A stretch of DNA of 64,000 nt from Bacilli bacterium. Lineage in GTDB: Bacteria > Bacillota_I > Bacilli_A > RFN20 > UBA1709. Every line of letters begins with the position of its first letter. The first letter of the stretch is position 1. Location: the NCBI GenBank assembly GCA_017457045.1, contig JAFTIF010000003.1:186001-250000 (forward strand), in the 5' to 3' direction. The position numbers were made by a program, and so were the translations under genes. This document shows, one piece after another, positions 55,525 through 64,000 of this stretch. The notes under the pieces were generated by a model. The model was not told the DNA's origin and did no database searches. It worked only from the letters and a program-made list of their open reading frames with translations.

Positions 55525-55926
55525 ATGCAATATAATTTTGAAAAAAGAAGTATGGCTTATTTAGTAGACATAATTATCGCATTTGTGGCTGCATCTTTAT
55601 ATGTTGTTTTCGCACCTTCTTCAGATGCATTATCATTTTTGAATAATTTAAGTAGAGTATTTACTTATTACACAGTTTTCTTCTTTGTTTATTGCTTCTT
55701 ATGTTATGCATTATTCAATGGAGTTACAATTGGAAGATTAATTTTTGGTACAGCTATTAGAAATAAAGATTATACAAGAATGAGTATTGGAACATGTGCA
55801 CTTAGAGCATTATTACAAGCATTTATTCCATTATCAATCTTAAATTTAGCGTATATGTTTATTAATAGAACTGAAGAATCTTTCTTTAATAAAGCAACAG
55901 ATACTATATCAGTCTATTTAAGATAA
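55525..55926 (+). CDS. RDD family membrane protein
   Basis: A 133-residue membrane protein with three to four hydrophobic segments. The RDD signature appears at the start (KRSMAYLVDIIIAF) and in the loop GVTIGRLIFGTAIRNKD, followed by a conserved Arg in the last helix region. The function of the family is mostly unknown; some members take part in ion or proton transport. AGGAGGT ribosome binding site before ATG 55525. It sits between hemW and hrcA and is closed by a strong terminator. Confidence 0.85.
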   Translation: MQYNFEKRSMAYLVDIIIAFVAASLYVVFAPSSDALSFLNNLSRVFTYYTVFFFVYCFLCYALFNGVTIGRLIFGTAIRNKDYTRMSIGTCALRALLQAFIPLSILNLAYMFINRTEESFFNKATDTISVYLR

Positions 55927-55942
55927 TATATTTATATATTAT

Positions 55943-55967
55943 AGGCACCTAAAATGGTGCCTTTTTT
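55943..55967 (+). terminator. Rho-independent terminator before the hrcA locus
   Basis: Perfect GC-rich stem AGGCACC / GGTGCCT with a 6-base loop and T-run. Confidence 0.92.
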
Positions 55968-55984
55968 ATTTGTTTATAATTTAT

Positions 55985-56011
55985 TTAGCACTTTTTAGTT
56001 GACAGTGCTAA
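55985..56011 (+). promoter_or_regulatory. CIRCE operator 1 (imperfect) overlapping the hrcA -35
   Basis: TTAGCACTT-N9-CAGTGCTAA against the consensus TTAGCACTC-N9-GAGTGCTAA. It covers the -35 TTGACA (55999-56004). HrcA bound here should block its own operon. Confidence 0.88.
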
Positions 56012-56026
56012 AATTTGGTATATAAT
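55999..56026 (+). promoter_or_regulatory. Sigma-A promoter of hrcA-grpE-dnaK
   Basis: Perfect TTGACA (55999-56004) and TATAAT (56021-56026) with a 16-base spacer, sandwiched between two CIRCE elements. Confidence 0.9.
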
Positions 56027-56030
56027 AATA

Positions 56031-56057
56031 TTAGCAAACGAAGAACGAGAGTGCTAA
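56031..56057 (+). promoter_or_regulatory. CIRCE operator 2 (imperfect) downstream of the hrcA -10
   Basis: TTAGCAAAC-N9-GAGTGCTAA: the right arm is perfect and the left keeps TTAGCA. It lies across the expected transcription start. Confidence 0.8.
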
Positions 56058-56071
56058 AAGAGGTGAGATTG

Positions 56072-57106
56072 ATGCATGAATTAAATAGAAAAGAAAAACT
56101 ATTAAAGTTAATTGTTGAACAATTCATCAAAACTGCAGAACCAGTTGGTTCAAGTGCATTGATCGAAGAATATGATTTACCTTATTCAAGTGCAACTGTT
56201 AGAAATGAGATGGCTGAACTTGAAAAATTAGGATATTTAGAAAAAACACATACTTCTAGCGGAAGAGTTCCAAGTAGCGAAGGATATAGATATTATGTCG
56301 ATTATCTAAGAGATGCACATGTTGATACAACAATGCGTTATCAAATTCAAAATTTATTCGAATCTAAGAAAGGTTTAGAAATTGATGAAGTTATTGAAAA
56401 GGGATGTGAAATTATTTCTCAAATGACACATCTTACAACTGTTGTATTAGGGCCTGATGCAAATCAAGAAAGAATTAACAAAGTTCAATTAGTTCCTTTA
56501 AATGATATAACTGCAGTTGCAGTATTTGTTACTGATAGAGGACATGTTGAACATAAAACATTCTCAATTCCTAAAGATGTAAGTATTGGAGAACTTGAAA
56601 GTTGTGTAAATATCATAAATGATAGAATTTGTGGTACACCAATTAATAAGGTTGCAGATAAAGTCGATTCTTTAAGACCAATTCTTGCAGAACGAATTAA
56701 GAATCATGAAATAGTGTTTAAGGCATTCTTAGAGGCTTTCTTAAAGTTTACTACAGAAAGAGTTTCAGTATTCGGAAGAGCAAATATGTTTGAACAACCT
56801 GAATTTACTAATAATATTGAAAAGATTAGAAAACTTATCAATTTATTAGAAAATGATTCAGCTTGGAAAGCACTTGAAACAAAAGAAGGAATCAATGTAA
56901 GAATTGGTTCTGAAAATATGCTTACTGAAATGGATGACGTAAGTATTGTTACTGCAAATATTAGTGTTTCCGATAATCAACATGGAACAATCGCACTAGT
57001 TGGCCCAAAAAGAATGGATTATAACAAGGCATTATCTGCTTTAGAATATTTACAAGAAGAAATTAATCGCTTCTTTATCGAAGCAATTGAAGAAGAGGAG
57101 GAATAA
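56072..57106 (+). CDS. hrcA: Heat-inducible transcription repressor HrcA
   Basis: A 344-residue repressor that binds CIRCE sites and is kept active by GroEL in other Firmicutes. N-terminal winged helix with KLIVEQFIKTAEPVGSSAL and LPYSSATVRNEMAELEKLGYLEK, then the GAF-like region with HTSSGRVPSSEGYRYYVDYL. ATG 56072 follows GAGGTGA and gives the normal N-terminus; the in-frame upstream codons lie in the promoter and operator. Three CIRCE sites in the window (two here, one before clpB) are its likely targets. grpE begins one base after its stop. Confidence 0.96.
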   Translation: MHELNRKEKLLKLIVEQFIKTAEPVGSSALIEEYDLPYSSATVRNEMAELEKLGYLEKTHTSSGRVPSSEGYRYYVDYLRDAHVDTTMRYQIQNLFESKKGLEIDEVIEKGCEIISQMTHLTTVVLGPDANQERINKVQLVPLNDITAVAVFVTDRGHVEHKTFSIPKDVSIGELESCVNIINDRICGTPINKVADKVDSLRPILAERIKNHEIVFKAFLEAFLKFTTERVSVFGRANMFEQPEFTNNIEKIRKLINLLENDSAWKALETKEGINVRIGSENMLTEMDDVSIVTANISVSDNQHGTIALVGPKRMDYNKALSALEYLQEEINRFFIEAIEEEEE

Positions 57107-57107
57107 A

Positions 57108-57722
57108 ATGCCAAACGAAGATGTAAAAATTGAAGTTGGAGATTTAGAACTTGATGAAGTTAAAGATTCCAAGAAAAAAGAAAAGAAAAACAAGAAAGAA
57201 TCAATTAATAAAGATGAATATAACAAAGTAATTGATGCTTATACTAAATTAGAAGATCAATATGCTAAAGCTTTATCAACTGCAGCACATTATAAAAATC
57301 TTCAAGAACGTTATCAAAAAGATTATGAAACAATGATGAAATATCGTTCACAAGCATTAATGGAAAACTTATTATCTTCATTAGATTCATTCCAAATTGC
57401 ATTAAAATTTGATGCACCAACACCTGAAGCACAAAATTATAAAATTGGTTTTGAATTCATTTACAAAATGATGCTTGAAGCATTAGGAAATGAAGGAATG
57501 GTAGTTGTAACACCAAAAATTGGTGAAGAATTTGATTCAACTAAACACCAAGTAATGGAAGCAGTTGAGTGTGAAGAAGAAAAAGACGTAAACAAAATTT
57601 GTGAAGTCATGCTTAATGGTTATATGATCAAAGATCGCGTTATTAGACCAGCAAGCGTTAAGATTTATAGATTAAAAGAAAAAGAAGTAGTTGCTGAAAC
57701 TACTGCCGAAAATGTTAACTAG
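57108..57722 (+). CDS. grpE: Nucleotide exchange factor GrpE
   Basis: A 204-residue co-chaperone releasing ADP from DnaK. A charged Lys/Glu-rich N-terminal tail (about 1-45), a long helix with YKNLQERYQKDYETMMKYRSQ, and the C-terminal beta domain ending in GYMIKDRVIRPASVKIY, the family signature. ATG 57108 follows GAGGAGGA; an in-frame start inside hrcA is less likely. Second gene of the CIRCE-controlled operon. Confidence 0.96.
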   Translation: MPNEDVKIEVGDLELDEVKDSKKKEKKNKKESINKDEYNKVIDAYTKLEDQYAKALSTAAHYKNLQERYQKDYETMMKYRSQALMENLLSSLDSFQIALKFDAPTPEAQNYKIGFEFIYKMMLEALGNEGMVVVTPKIGEEFDSTKHQVMEAVECEEEKDVNKICEVMLNGYMIKDRVIRPASVKIYRLKEKEVVAETTAENVN

Positions 57723-59549
<1,827 letters not shown>

Positions 59550-59583
59550 TAACTTATGGGAAGTATAAAGCTTCCCAAAGTTA
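59550..59583 (+). other. Stem-loop between dnaK and dnaJ
   Basis: A bulged stem: TAACTT pairs with AAGTTA, then after one bulged A a T-A pair and GGGAAG / CTTCCC, enclosing a 7-base loop. There is no T-run after it, so it is not a standard terminator. It may protect or process the mRNA and set the dnaK/dnaJ ratio, as intergenic stems do in other dnaK operons; that is inference. Confidence 0.6.
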
Positions 59584-59605
59584 ATATTTAGAAAGGTGGC
59601 AAATT

Positions 59606-60757
59606 ATGGCCAATAAAAGAGATTTTTATGAAGTTTTAGGCATAAGTAAATCTGCATCACAAGATGAGATCAAAAAAGCCTATCGTACTTTAGCAAAAAA
59701 ATATCACCCAGATATTAATAAAGAACCTGGTGCTGAAGAAAAATTCAAAGAAATTCAAGAAGCATACGATATTCTTTCTGATGAAAAGAAAAAACAAATG
59801 TATGACCAATTTGGACACGCAGGAGTAGATCCAAATGCTGCAGGCGGAGCAGGTGGATTTGGTGGTTTCGGAGGTTTCGGTGGATTCGATGGCGAAGGAA
59901 TGGACTTAGGGGATATTTTCTCATCATTCTTTGGTGGTGGAGCAAGATCTTCAAGACAATCTAATGCATCAGCTCCGCAAAAAGGTAATGATAAGTTTAT
60001 CAAGATGAAAATTGATTTTATGGATGCTGTTTTTGGTAAAAACACTGAAATAACTATCAATTTAGATACTAAATGTGAACATTGTAATGGAACTGGAGCA
60101 AATACACCTAATGATGTAGAAACATGTCGTAGATGTAATGGTTCAGGACATATTAATGTAACTCAACAATCATTATTTGGAACAATTAGAACTCAACAAG
60201 TTTGTCCTGAATGTGGAGGAAAAGGAAAAACAATTAAAAATAAGTGTCCACATTGTAATGGAGAAGGTTATAAAACTAAGAAAACTACTGTTGAAGTTAA
60301 AATTCCAGCAGGTATCGCATCTCATCAACAATTAAGAATCACTGGTAAAGGTGAAAGAGGCTACAATGGTGGTCCGAATGGAGACTTATATATCGAAATT
60401 ATTGTTAATGAACATCCACAATTTAAACGTGATGGATCAGATATTCATATAGATGTTCCAATTTCTTTCGCTGATGCTGCATTAGGTTGCACAATTGATG
60501 TTCCTACAGCATATGGTGATGTAGAACTTAGAATTCCTGAAGGGGTACAACATGGCCAAATCTTTAGATTAAAGGGGAAAGGATTTAAATCAATCCGTGG
60601 AAATGGAATTGGTGATCAAATGGTCAGAGTATTAGTTAAGACTCCAACTAAATTATCTAAAGAAGAAAAGGAATTATACGAAAAACTACGCGATGCCGAT
60701 AAAAGACAAAATAAAGAAACAATCTTTGAAAAGTTTAAAAAAGCATTTAAAAAATAG
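59606..60757 (+). CDS. dnaJ: Chaperone DnaJ (Hsp40, type I)
   Basis: A 383-residue co-chaperone that stimulates DnaK ATPase and presents substrates. J domain with KYHPDINKE (HPD motif near residue 34), a Gly/Phe-rich linker containing [12 protein letters not shown], four zinc-finger repeats ([32 protein letters not shown]) and the two C-terminal beta domains. All elements are intact. AAAGGTGG ribosome binding site. It is likely on the hrcA-grpE-dnaK transcript through the stem-loop upstream. Confidence 0.97.
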   Translation: MANKRDFYEVLGISKSASQDEIKKAYRTLAKKYHPDINKEPGAEEKFKEIQEAYDILSDEKKKQMYDQFGHAGVDPNAAGGAGGFGGFGGFGGFDGEGMDLGDIFSSFFGGGARSSRQSNASAPQKGNDKFIKMKIDFMDAVFGKNTEITINLDTKCEHCNGTGANTPNDVETCRRCNGSGHINVTQQSLFGTIRTQQVCPECGGKGKTIKNKCPHCNGEGYKTKKTTVEVKIPAGIASHQQLRITGKGERGYNGGPNGDLYIEIIVNEHPQFKRDGSDIHIDVPISFADAALGCTIDVPTAYGDVELRIPEGVQHGQIFRLKGKGFKSIRGNGIGDQMVRVLVKTPTKLSKEEKELYEKLRDADKRQNKETIFEKFKKAFKK

Positions 60758-60763
60758 ATTTAG

Positions 60764-60786
60764 AAGTGATATTAATTATCACTTTT
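60764..60786 (+). terminator. Weak terminator after dnaJ
   Basis: Perfect 8-bp stem AAGTGATA / TATCACTT with a TTAAT loop, followed by only four T. Confidence 0.6.
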
Positions 60787-60803
60787 AGATTTTAAAAATT
60801 TTA

Positions 60804-60830
60804 TTAGCACTTAAGATTAAAGAGTGCTAA
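60804..60830 (+). promoter_or_regulatory. CIRCE operator of clpB
   Basis: TTAGCACTT-N9-GAGTGCTAA, one mismatch from consensus and the best of the three copies in the window. It ends directly against the AAAGGAGGT ribosome binding site. No clear -35/-10 pair is seen before it. Confidence 0.92.
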
Positions 60831-60846
60831 AAAGGAGGTAAATTTA

Positions 60847-63390
60847 ATGAATCCAAATGAATTTACATTAAAAACACAAGAAGCAATTGTAAAATCTTTT
60901 GAAATTGCTCAAGAAAATGGTCAAAGTGAAGCAGATATTATCCATTTAGTTAAAGCAATGAGCTTAGATTTAGATGGAACTTTAATAAGAGTATTTAAAA
61001 AATGCAATACAAAATTAGATAATGCATTTATTGATAAAGAACTTTCTATACTTCCTAAAGTTAGCGGAGGAAACTTTAATAATTCAATTAGTAGAGATTA
61101 TAATACACTTATTATCAATGCTGATAAGGTAAAACTAAATTTAAAAGATGATTATTTAAGTATCGAACATATTATTTTGGCTTTATTTGATTCAAATGAT
61201 CAATTTACGAGAAAATTTATAAAAAATCACAATTTAACAAAAAAACAAGTAACAAATGCTATTAATGAAATAAGAGGTGGCAATAAAGTGAACAATCAAA
61301 ATCCTGAAAATAGCTATGAAGTCTTAGAAAAATATGGAAGAGATTTAGTAGAAGATGTTAAAAAAGGAAAAATAGATCCTGTTATTGGTAGAGATGAAGA
61401 AATTCGTCGTGTCATTCAAATTTTAAGTAGAAAAACTAAGAATAATCCAATTCTAATTGGTGAACCAGGTGTAGGTAAAACTGCGATTGTAGAAGGACTT
61501 GCATGGAGAATCTATAAAGGTGATGTACCATTATCACTTAAAAACAAAACAGTATATGAATTGGATTTAGGAGCTTTGGTAGCTGGTGCGAAATATCGTG
61601 GTGAATTCGAAGAAAGATTAAAGGCAGTTTTAAATGAAGTAACTAAATCAGAAGGTAATATTATTATGTTTATCGATGAAATTCATACTTTAGTAGGTGC
61701 AGGTAAAACAGATGGTGCGATGGATGCAGCAAATATTTTAAAACCAATGCTTGCAAGAGGAGAACTTCATTGTGTAGGTGCTACTACATTAGATGAACAT
61801 CGTAAATATATTGAAAAAGATGCTGCATTAGAAAGAAGAATGCAAAAAGTAATGGTTAGTGAACCAACTCTTGAGGAAACTATTTCAATTTTACGTGGTT
61901 TAAAAGAAAGATTTGAAATCCATCATGGTGTAAAGATTACTGATAATGCCATTGTAAGTGCAGCTACATTATCAAATAGATACATAACAGATAGATTCTT
62001 ACCTGATAAAGCTATTGACTTAATTGATGAAGCTTGTAGTGCGGTTAGAATGAGTTTAGACTCAATGCCAGTAGAACTAGATGAAATAACACGTAAAATC
62101 ATGCAATTAGATATAGAAATTGCGGCTTTAAAGAAAGAAGAAGATGAAAGAAGTTTAAAACGTCTTGAATTAATTAAAAAAGAACGCGCAGAACTTAAAG
62201 AAAAACAAGAAGCGTTAAACTATAGATGGGAACAAGAAAAAGAAGAAATTAAAAATGCTAAAAATTGGAAAAAAGATCTTGATAACGCAAGACTTCAATT
62301 AGAAAATGCTCAAAATAATGCGAATTATGAAGAAGCAGCTAGACTTCAATATCAAGTTATTCCTGATTTAGAAAAGAAAATTAAAGAAGAAAAAAGCAAT
62401 GATAAAGATCGTATTCTTAATGAAATCGTTGATGAAGATGATGTATCAAAGGTTGTTGCTAAATGGACAAGAATCCCTGTTTCTAAAATGATGAAATCAG
62501 AAAAAGAAAAATTGTTAGAACTTGATTCTTTATTAAAAGAAAGAGTAATTGGTCAAGATGAAGCAGTTGAATTAGTAAGTGATGCTATTTTAAGAAGTAG
62601 AGCAGGTATTAATGATGCAAATAGACCATTAGGTTCATTTATCTTTTTAGGTCCAACAGGTGTAGGTAAAACAGAAATTGCTAAAGCACTTGCAAGTCAA
62701 CTCTTTGATAATGAAGCTAATATGGTTAGAATTGATATGTCTGAATATATGGAAAAGCATAGTGTTTCTAGATTAATTGGTGCGCCTCCAGGATATGTAG
62801 GATATGATGAAGGTGGACAATTAAGTGAAGCTGTAAGAAGAAATCCATATTGTATAGTTTTATTAGATGAAATTGAAAAAGCTCATCCTGATGTCTTTAA
62901 TATTCTTTTACAAGTATTAGATGATGGTAGAATTACCGATAATAAAGGAAATGTTATTGACTTTAAAAATACTATCGTTATTATGACTTCTAACTTAGGC
63001 TCACAACATCTATTAGAAAATAGCTTTGAAAAAGGACGTAAAAAAGTCTTAGAACAAATGAAGAGTGCATTTAAGCCTGAATTTATTAATAGAATTGATG
63101 AAATTATTGTCTTTAATCCTTTAGATGATTCAGTAATTGATAAAATTATTGATAAATTCTTAAAAGAATTACAAGTTAGATTAAATACACAAAACATTAA
63201 ATTATCAGTAACTGATGATGCGAAAAAAGCAATTAAAGATATTGGATATGATGTAAAATATGGAGCAAGACCATTAAAAAGAACTATTCAAAAATACATT
63301 GAAACACCTATTGCAAAAGAAATACTTAAAGGCAATGTAAATGAAGTTGTAACAGTAGATTATAAGAATAATGAATTTATTGTTAAATAG
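60847..63390 (+). CDS. clpB: ATP-dependent disaggregase ClpB
   Basis: An 847-residue AAA+ disaggregase that works with DnaK/DnaJ/GrpE to rescue aggregated proteins. N-domain (about 1-145), first ATPase module with GEPGVGKT near 205 and [12 protein letters not shown], a long coiled-coil middle domain (about 410-530) typical of ClpB rather than ClpC, and the second module with GPTGVGKT near 605, then [11 protein letters not shown] and [14 protein letters not shown]. No ClpP-binding IGF loop was noticed. It is placed in the HrcA regulon by the CIRCE just upstream, next to the dnaK genes; in Bacillus subtilis clpB is absent and class III Clp genes use CtsR. Confidence 0.96.
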   Translation: MNPNEFTLKTQEAIVKSFEIAQENGQSEADIIHLVKAMSLDLDGTLIRVFKKCNTKLDNAFIDKELSILPKVSGGNFNNSISRDYNTLIINADKVKLNLKDDYLSIEHIILALFDSNDQFTRKFIKNHNLTKKQVTNAINEIRGGNKVNNQNPENSYEVLEKYGRDLVEDVKKGKIDPVIGRDEEIRRVIQILSRKTKNNPILIGEPGVGKTAIVEGLAWRIYKGDVPLSLKNKTVYELDLGALVAGAKYRGEFEERLKAVLNEVTKSEGNIIMFIDEIHTLVGAGKTDGAMDAANILKPMLARGELHCVGATTLDEHRKYIEKDAALERRMQKVMVSEPTLEETISILRGLKERFEIHHGVKITDNAIVSAATLSNRYITDRFLPDKAIDLIDEACSAVRMSLDSMPVELDEITRKIMQLDIEIAALKKEEDERSLKRLELIKKERAELKEKQEALNYRWEQEKEEIKNAKNWKKDLDNARLQLENAQNNANYEEAARLQYQVIPDLEKKIKEEKSNDKDRILNEIVDEDDVSKVVAKWTRIPVSKMMKSEKEKLLELDSLLKERVIGQDEAVELVSDAILRSRAGINDANRPLGSFIFLGPTGVGKTEIAKALASQLFDNEANMVRIDMSEYMEKHSVSRLIGAPPGYVGYDEGGQLSEAVRRNPYCIVLLDEIEKAHPDVFNILLQVLDDGRITDNKGNVIDFKNTIVIMTSNLGSQHLLENSFEKGRKKVLEQMKSAFKPEFINRIDEIIVFNPLDDSVIDKIIDKFLKELQVRLNTQNIKLSVTDDAKKAIKDIGYDVKYGARPLKRTIQKYIETPIAKEILKGNVNEVVTVDYKNNEFIVK

Positions 63391-63394
63391 TGTT

Positions 63395-63423
63395 AAAACA
63401 CCTCAAAAAAGAGGTGTTTTTTA
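63395..63423 (+). terminator. Rho-independent terminator after clpB
   Basis: Perfect 10-bp stem AAAACACCTC / GAGGTGTTTT with a loop of six A and T-run. Confidence 0.92.
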
Positions 63424-63460
63424 AATAATTAAATTTTTTATAAACTATCGACAAGATAGG

Positions 63461-63488
63461 TTAAAATTATATATAATTTTGCTATAAT
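63461..63488 (+). promoter_or_regulatory. Probable promoter of the ABC transporter gene
   Basis: TTAAAA (63461-63466), 16 bases, perfect TATAAT (63483-63488), after the clpB terminator. Confidence 0.5.
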
Positions 63489-63512
63489 ATTTAGCGTTAG
63501 GAGAGTGATTGC

Positions 63513-64000
63513 GTGTTAGTACTAAAAAATATTGTAAAAGATTACGTAACAAGTGATATAGTCGTTCATGCATTAAGAAATGTTAACTTAAAATTCCGTC
63601 GTAATGAATTTGTTAGTATTGTTGGTGCTTCTGGTTGTGGTAAAACTACTACTTTGAATATCGTCGGTGGTTTAGATAGATATACAAGTGGAGATTTAAT
63701 TATTGAGGGTATCTCTACAAAAGATTACACAGATAGTGACTGGGATGCTTATAGAAACCATAGAATTGGTTTTGTATTCCAAAGCTATAATTTAATTACA
63801 CATTTAGATATCTTTAGTAACGTTGAATTATCTTTAACTTTATCTGGTGTTTCAAAATCTGAAAGAAAAAGATTAGTTTTAGATGCTTTAGAAAAGGTTG
63901 GCTTAAAAGAATATGCTTATAAAAAGCCAAATCAATTGTCTGGTGGACAAATGCAAAGAGTTGCTATAGCTCGTGCATTAGTAAATGATCCAGATATTGT
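63513..64000 (+). CDS. ABC transporter ATP-binding protein, N-terminal part (truncated by window edge)
   Basis: The first 162 codons of a MacB/LolD-type ATPase. Walker A SIVGASGCGKTT at about 36-47, Q-loop GFVFQSYNL and the ABC signature LSGGQMQRVAIARAL are present; Walker B lies at or past the window end. It starts at GTG 63513, with TAGGAGAGTGA as ribosome binding site; no ATG fits this frame. Such ATPases serve FtsX-like permeases that export lipoproteins, peptides or sense antibiotics, and in gut Firmicutes the permease is often fused or next. The substrate cannot be told. Confidence 0.9.
   Translation, partial: MLVLKNIVKDYVTSDIVVHALRNVNLKFRRNEFVSIVGASGCGKTTTLNIVGGLDRYTSGDLIIEGISTKDYTDSDWDAYRNHRIGFVFQSYNLITHLDIFSNVELSLTLSGVSKSERKRLVLDALEKVGLKEYAYKKPNQLSGGQMQRVAIARALVNDPDI

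Noticed and set aside
59745..60060. Two minus-strand frames opposite dnaJ
   Set aside because: They mirror the Gly/Phe-rich region of dnaJ and show no start signals.

Overview
The window is a strongly AT-rich chromosome segment of a spore-forming, low-GC Firmicute. It looks like a reduced, probably uncultured, gut-type member of Bacilli in the Erysipelotrichia / RF39-like neighbourhood. This placement is inferred from gene content, gene order and low GC; no marker-gene phylogeny was run. The standard bacterial code is used: TGA is a stop (for example after the first gene and comEA) and Trp is TGG, so this is not a recoded Mycoplasma. All genes are on the + strand. Sporulation potential is shown by an alpha/beta-type SASP, its protease Gpr and a YtfJ/GerW-family protein.

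Layout. 1-4.2 kb: cysteine desulfurase (partial), thiI, SASP, a DUF2953-like gene, ytfJ and ackA, an order resembling the Bacillus nifZ-thiI-sspA ... ytfI-ytfJ ... ackA region. 4.2-12.4 kb: nrnA, dnaE, polA and a fused mutM-coaE. 12.4-18.5 kb: dnaB-dnaI followed directly by pfkA-pyk-ppa and a ROK sugar kinase, with no visible terminator in between, so replication initiation and glycolysis genes appear to share a transcript. 18.5-21.7 kb: a sigma-70/ECF-like factor, a one-TM probable anti-sigma partner and a membrane-anchored subtilase behind a structured leader.

21.7-41.2 kb: two T-box-controlled aminoacyl-tRNA synthetase genes (thrS and alaS) flank an island of surface lipoproteins. These are a 727-residue OB/Ig-like protein, a 2440-residue BspA-type leucine-rich-repeat protein and an 1100-residue solute-binding-like protein, with an AI-2E family permease among them. 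All three lipoproteins have a lipobox followed by a serine-rich linker.

41.2-52.5 kb: a conserved housekeeping run of ruvX, yrzB, udk, greA, comEA, comEC, holA, gpr, a small membrane protein, fmt, a 53-residue membrane protein, lepA and a 5'-nucleotidase-type lipoprotein. 52.6-63.4 kb: a protein with an apparent degenerate Fic fold and KEV-repeat region, hemW, an RDD membrane protein, then hrcA-grpE-dnaK, dnaJ and clpB under CIRCE elements. The window ends inside an ABC transporter ATPase gene.

The items most worth following up are the degenerate Fic-like protein with its TAGTAG-repeat promoter region, the sigma/anti-sigma/subtilase locus, the MutM-CoaE fusion, the replication-glycolysis transcription unit, the promoter block shared by two lipoprotein genes, and two small membrane proteins at conserved positions. 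No CRISPR array, transposase, phage gene, rRNA or tRNA was seen.
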